A stretch of DNA of 64,000 bases from an uncultured Flavobacteriaceae bacterium (GTDB lineage Bacteria; Bacteroidota; Bacteroidia; Flavobacteriales; Flavobacteriaceae): contig CANMXP010000006.1 in the NCBI GenBank assembly GCA_947501845.1, positions 124,001 to 188,000 on the forward strand, read 5' to 3'. The position numbers were made by a program, and so were the translations under genes. Positions 60,259 through 64,000 of the stretch are shown here, one piece after another. Under the pieces are notes generated by a model. The model had not been told where the DNA came from. It saw only the letters and a list, made by a program, of their open reading frames with translations, and ran no database searches. How positions within the stretch are numbered: the first letter of the stretch is position 1; each line of letters starts with the position of its first letter.

Positions 60259-63200
60259 TTAGAACCCAAATCCTAATCTAAAAGCTAAACGCAGACCGTC
60301 ATCACTGTTAAATGCTGATAAGTTTAGCGTCATCATATCTGCAGCATTGGCAAAAATACCACCTCCTATAGAAGTATTCCAATCATTTGAATGATCATTT
60401 GGATTTAGCAAGAAGGTATCATCAACCCAAACGCGACCGTAATCTATACCACCATAAAATCCAATATTCAAAGGTAATAAACCTGTTTTTACTTTGCGTA
60501 AATTTAATCGCAAATCCGTACTTTGCACAAAGGAACTCTTTCCTGTAAACCGTTCGTTTCTATAGCCCCTTAAACCATTATTTGCACCAATATTAGCTCC
60601 CTGATAAAACTCGAAATCATCTCCAAAATTAACATGTCCTTTCAGTTTGGTTGCCAATACTAATTGTCCGCTAGGCATTAGTTTATAATCGAACCCGAGT
60701 TCTGGAATTATATATGCAAACCCTTTAGATTTGTCCACATTATTTTTATAACCCGTTTGTAGTGCTACCATCATTCCTAAAGTTGGAAATGCTTCATTAT
60801 CGTAATTTTCATATTGGTATTTAGCATCTATACCATAAAAGTCGTTTTCAATTTCTATATTATCTCCAATAAACCGATCGTTAATAAAGCGTCCTTCCGT
60901 TTCTTCCACTTCATAAGATTCATATAATATTCCTATTTTAAAACTAGCACCTAAACGTCCTCGCCAAATTAGCGATGGTGCAAATTTTATTGTTTTTAAC
61001 TTAACACGATTATAATCTAAGCCTACATCCAGACCATCATTTTCATCTGCTTCAGGGTTTGGTGTATTATTACCAAATCCGAAGAAATTTACTGCATAAT
61101 TAGGGCTTGTAAATTGGGCTTGAAAGCCTAAATTCATATTTCCTATAACTTTTGCAAATTCGCCGTTATATCCAAAATCGAAACCTTGTGTTGCAAAATA
61201 ATACGCTCCAGAAATAGTATGCCTGGATGTAAAGGGGTTGCGCATAAAACCATAATTGGTCAGCGTATTAGCAAACCCGATTTTAAGCCCATCATCTGGA
61301 TTAGCACCTAAAGTGGGAATAAATTGATTACTACTATTTTTTAGTTTTTTATAGTCATATACATTTGTTTCGTAATCGTCTGTAAGCCTTTTTCTCCCAT
61401 TATTAGTAACGAATGTATTTGCTTTAGATTTGTAATCATAAATATCTAATCGCTTGCCATTTTTAATATCGTAGGTATCATTATTTTGTCCACCAATTAA
61501 CCGTATTCTAATAAGCTTATCTCCTTTACCAGAAACATCGAACACATCATCATCATCTAACCCATAAACCCATATTTCTTTAGTATTGGCACAGCTATAA
61601 GTACGTTGGTGAAAGACATCTGCTTTTTCGCCATTTTTTATTCTATAGGCAGTCACTTTAGTAAGTCCCTGAGGCATACGCTCTATTTGAAACCAATCAT
61701 CTTTATCGGTTCCCTTAACAACAGCAAACCTATTAATATGGTCGTAATATGTGTCGGAAATAGTTTGTAGATTATGGCGTCTTCCAATTAGTTTACGCTT
61801 AATATCTTTGATTGTTTCTTGACTAACTTCTGACGGAAAATTTAAAAATGCTTCATCAATAACAGTATCTGTCAAATGATCTACAATATACTTTACCTGC
61901 GCATCCCAAACATTTTTATCAGATTGGTTGATCAACGTCATATCTAAAGGATAAGGCTCTAAATTGAACCACTTGGGACTTTTTAAATCTTCTTCATAAC
62001 TCTGCATTAAACGTAACGAAGGAATTATAGTCGTTGCAAAACCAAGTAAAGCACCATCTGCCATAATAGAAAATGCCTGATCCCGATCTCTTGGCACAGG
62101 ACGGTATATTTTTTTACCTTTTTCTTTAAACTCTGCCCAACGCCATTGATCTTCATGTCTATCCCAATCACCAATCAACATGTCAAATAAGCGTGCTCTT
62201 ATGTAAGCAGCTTCATCTAAAACATGATCTTCATCTTCTTTTAATTCTTTTAGCAAATCATCTGTGCTTATTAGCTCATTTGAAAAACCAAAACTCGCCT
62301 TATCACCATGACCAGAATCTGCACGTTCTTCAATCATATAAAGTTCATTTCCAAATTCACTATTAAATTGACCTAAGACAGATTGCTTTGGCACATAATA
62401 AAGTACTGGATTTGTATGATAAACACCTACAGCATCAGATAGCGTCCCTATTGTAAAAGGGGCATAGGGGTGCGATCCTGTAAAAACATCCAATAGTAAG
62501 CCTTGTGTATAGGAATCATTGAACTGACCTTCTATATATTGATCTTTAAATGCCACTGCCTGTAAATACTGAATGGCATTTTTACGCAGGGCCCTCATTA
62601 CATATTCTCTTCCTTCATTATCTTTTAATCGTAAAGATTTTGACTGGTGTCCGCCTCCCTTTCTTACTGGGGTTAATCCTCCAAAAAGTGTATCAAGCCT
62701 TACCGTAGGCGCCTTAACTTTAGTACTAAAGGCATCACGATAACGTTCTCCCCAAAATAGCTTATAGGCACCTCCTTTGGTTGTTTCTTCTTTAGAATAA
62801 ACAGAGGCCATTACTTCTTTTTCGGTAGACGCTTTATAATTTTTAATTGCTTTTACTGCTTCGGCTTCTAAAACTTGTGTTTGAAATACAACAACATCAT
62901 TTTCAGTCGAATAAAAACGAACGTACGAAGAACCATCTTTAAACACATCTAATCTTGCATACCCCTGTGCTCCATAAGAAAATTGCCCGTTTCCAACATT
63001 GCGAGTAGCCATTTCTTTGGAGCCAGATCCACTTACAATTTGAGGTAAATTATCCTGAACGATATATTGCAAATTATGATCGTGCCCAGATACAAAAACG
63101 ACTTTATCATTTTCCTGAGACAACGTAATAATGCGTTTTTTAAACTCATTATACATTTTATTTTGAGTATCTACAATCGTTACACCTCCTGTTTTACGGA

Positions 63201-63963
63201 TTAAATTTTTTAGCGTCCCTAAAATAGGAATGGGTTTCATATGGCTTTGAAATCCATATTGTCCACCGTGAGAACCATTAGTAAACATGGGGTGGTGCAA
63301 GGCTACAATGGTTGTTTTTCCTCTTGCTTTTTTTATTTCACTTTCAAATTCATCAAAAAACTTGGTTCGTGTTTTTATTTCGCAATCATCGTTTATGGTC
63401 GGGTGCTTGTTCCAATCGGTAAGATACCATTCAGAATCCACAACCATCATAACGATATCATCAGAGATCTTTACTTTTTCAATAGGACAACCATTTTCTG
63501 GCAGAAATGTATTTTTTCCTAAGATATTTTCAATATACTTTTCCTGTCTTTTAAGCCCTTTAAGTCCGTTGTTATACCAATCGTGATTCCCTGGAATAAA
63601 AACCGTTTTCCCTTTGAAGCCTTTTACTGCTTCTGTTTGAATATTAAGTTGGTGTTCTGCAAACTCCCTGCCTTCGTTTTCTTTTTTTGGTAAGCCTTTT
63701 GGATATATATTGTCTCCTAAAAAAAGGGCCGTGCTATTCTTTGAAGCCTTACTTAATGCTACTTCAAATGATTGTAAAGCTTTTGAGGAAGTGCCTAAAG
63801 GAGAATTACCTGCATCACCTATTAAATAAAAAGAATGTACGATCTCCTTATCTGGGAAAGCATGGTCTACACCTGCCTCGGCATATTGCGGTTTATAGGT
63901 AGCGCAAGCACTAAATATAAACAAAGCAATTAAAGTCAAGATAGCCTTATAGTTAGTATTCAT
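60259..63963 (-). CDS. Metallophosphatase fused to an outer membrane barrel
   Basis: This 1234-residue protein starts with a lipoprotein signal (FSAC, Cys20) and a calcineurin-like phosphatase domain (about 45-340). Its metal motifs are GDAG, LGDNIYP, GNHDWY, ALHHP and SGHDHN. A middle region (about 400-860) of unknown fold follows. The last 370 residues form a barrel of the Omp85/surface-antigen type with the GLRGYRNERFTG loop and terminal Phe. A single chain would place an active phosphatase on the outer membrane. Such fusions are known in Bacteroidota; the substrate is not known. Confidence 0.87.
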   Translation of the reverse strand: MNTNYKAILTLIALFIFSACATYKPQYAEAGVDHAFPDKEIVHSFYLIGDAGNSPLGTSSKALQSFEVALSKASKNSTALFLGDNIYPKGLPKKENEGREFAEHQLNIQTEAVKGFKGKTVFIPGNHDWYNNGLKGLKRQEKYIENILGKNTFLPENGCPIEKVKISDDIVMMVVDSEWYLTDWNKHPTINDDCEIKTRTKFFDEFESEIKKARGKTTIVALHHPMFTNGSHGGQYGFQSHMKPIPILGTLKNLIRKTGGVTIVDTQNKMYNEFKKRIITLSQENDKVVFVSGHDHNLQYIVQDNLPQIVSGSGSKEMATRNVGNGQFSYGAQGYARLDVFKDGSSYVRFYSTENDVVVFQTQVLEAEAVKAIKNYKASTEKEVMASVYSKEETTKGGAYKLFWGERYRDAFSTKVKAPTVRLDTLFGGLTPVRKGGGHQSKSLRLKDNEGREYVMRALRKNAIQYLQAVAFKDQYIEGQFNDSYTQGLLLDVFTGSHPYAPFTIGTLSDAVGVYHTNPVLYYVPKQSVLGQFNSEFGNELYMIEERADSGHGDKASFGFSNELISTDDLLKELKEDEDHVLDEAAYIRARLFDMLIGDWDRHEDQWRWAEFKEKGKKIYRPVPRDRDQAFSIMADGALLGFATTIIPSLRLMQSYEEDLKSPKWFNLEPYPLDMTLINQSDKNVWDAQVKYIVDHLTDTVIDEAFLNFPSEVSQETIKDIKRKLIGRRHNLQTISDTYYDHINRFAVVKGTDKDDWFQIERMPQGLTKVTAYRIKNGEKADVFHQRTYSCANTKEIWVYGLDDDDVFDVSGKGDKLIRIRLIGGQNNDTYDIKNGKRLDIYDYKSKANTFVTNNGRKRLTDDYETNVYDYKKLKNSSNQFIPTLGANPDDGLKIGFANTLTNYGFMRNPFTSRHTISGAYYFATQGFDFGYNGEFAKVIGNMNLGFQAQFTSPNYAVNFFGFGNNTPNPEADENDGLDVGLDYNRVKLKTIKFAPSLIWRGRLGASFKIGILYESYEVEETEGRFINDRFIGDNIEIENDFYGIDAKYQYENYDNEAFPTLGMMVALQTGYKNNVDKSKGFAYIIPELGFDYKLMPSGQLVLATKLKGHVNFGDDFEFYQGANIGANNGLRGYRNERFTGKSSFVQSTDLRLNLRKVKTGLLPLNIGFYGGIDYGRVWVDDTFLLNPNDHSNDWNTSIGGGIFANAADMMTLNLSAFNSDDGLRLAFRLGFGF

Positions 63964-64000
63964 ACGAGGGTTTTATGGATGATTAAAGATACTAATTAAA

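Noticed and set aside
1-64000. CRISPR arrays, rRNA operons, full insertion sequences or prophage genes
   Set aside because: I looked for regular spaced repeats, rRNA signatures, transposases, integrases and phage structural genes and found none.

Overview
The window comes from an AT-rich member of the Bacteroidota, almost certainly the family Flavobacteriaceae. The evidence is a gliding/type IX secretion block (gldJ, porU, porV), a type IX C-terminal sorting tail on another secreted protein, many lipoproteins and SusC-era TonB/ExbBD hardware, mevalonate-pathway genes, and promoters of the Bacteroidota type (TTG, about 18 bases, TAnnTTTG). No species can be named from the sequence alone. I see no CRISPR array, rRNA, prophage or full insertion sequence; there is one tRNA (Val, anticodon TAC).

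Layout. 1-4.7 kb: truncated SDR enzyme, M28 peptidase lipoprotein, pyruvate dehydrogenase E2 and E1-alpha, cytidine deaminase. 4.8-12 kb: porV and porU (minus) facing gldJ (plus). 12-14.7 kb: murF, a small accessory patch (XRE regulator plus two small unknown genes with a strong promoter) and tRNA-Val. 14.7-20.7 kb: exbB-exbD-tonB-folC operon and a dehydrogenase-nhaD pair. 20.9-23.2 kb: anmK and an acyl-CoA dehydrogenase. 23.3-28.7 kb: an arsenosugar biosynthesis cluster (AhpD-like protein, radical SAM ArsS, secreted rhodanese, TIGR04282-type glycosyltransferase, a DM13/type IX cargo protein, purine nucleoside phosphorylase, ArsM). 28.7-32.3 kb: an ECF sigma/anti-sigma operon with two DUF4097 proteins and a metalloprotease-like lipoprotein. 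32.5-34 kb: DUF547 lipoprotein and TIGR04283-type glycosyltransferase, again arsenosugar-type genes. 34-41 kb: a phosphatase and a six-gene envelope operon with a GH113-like lipoprotein and two tandem Omp85-like barrels. 41.2-48.8 kb: an oxidoreductase/polyferredoxin pair and three membrane or polyprenyl-type glycosyltransferases, with a tiny GIY-YIG element in the middle. 48.8-64 kb: small conserved proteins, a pseudouridine synthase lacking the usual catalytic Asp, a nitrilase, a UbiA prenyltransferase, mevalonate kinase and decarboxylase, a toxin-antitoxin pair with a damaged antitoxin, a flavoprotein, a GDPD phosphodiesterase, and a giant phosphatase-barrel fusion.

How the parts fit. PorU and PorV would mature and attach cargo such as the DM13 protein encoded inside the arsenosugar cluster. 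The arsenosugar genes are enough to propose methylation of arsenite (ArsM), adenosylation by a radical SAM enzyme (ArsS), base removal (phosphorylase) and glycosylation; the redox pair and the polyprenol-style glycosyltransferases further right may extend this to an arsenosugar lipid, which is inference.

The most unusual structure is a 371-base unit at 44210-44580: a 104-residue GIY-YIG nuclease gene bounded by 29-base inverted repeats, whose repeat motif recurs elsewhere in the window, including as an in-frame insertion in a membrane glycosyltransferase gene at 48091-48195.
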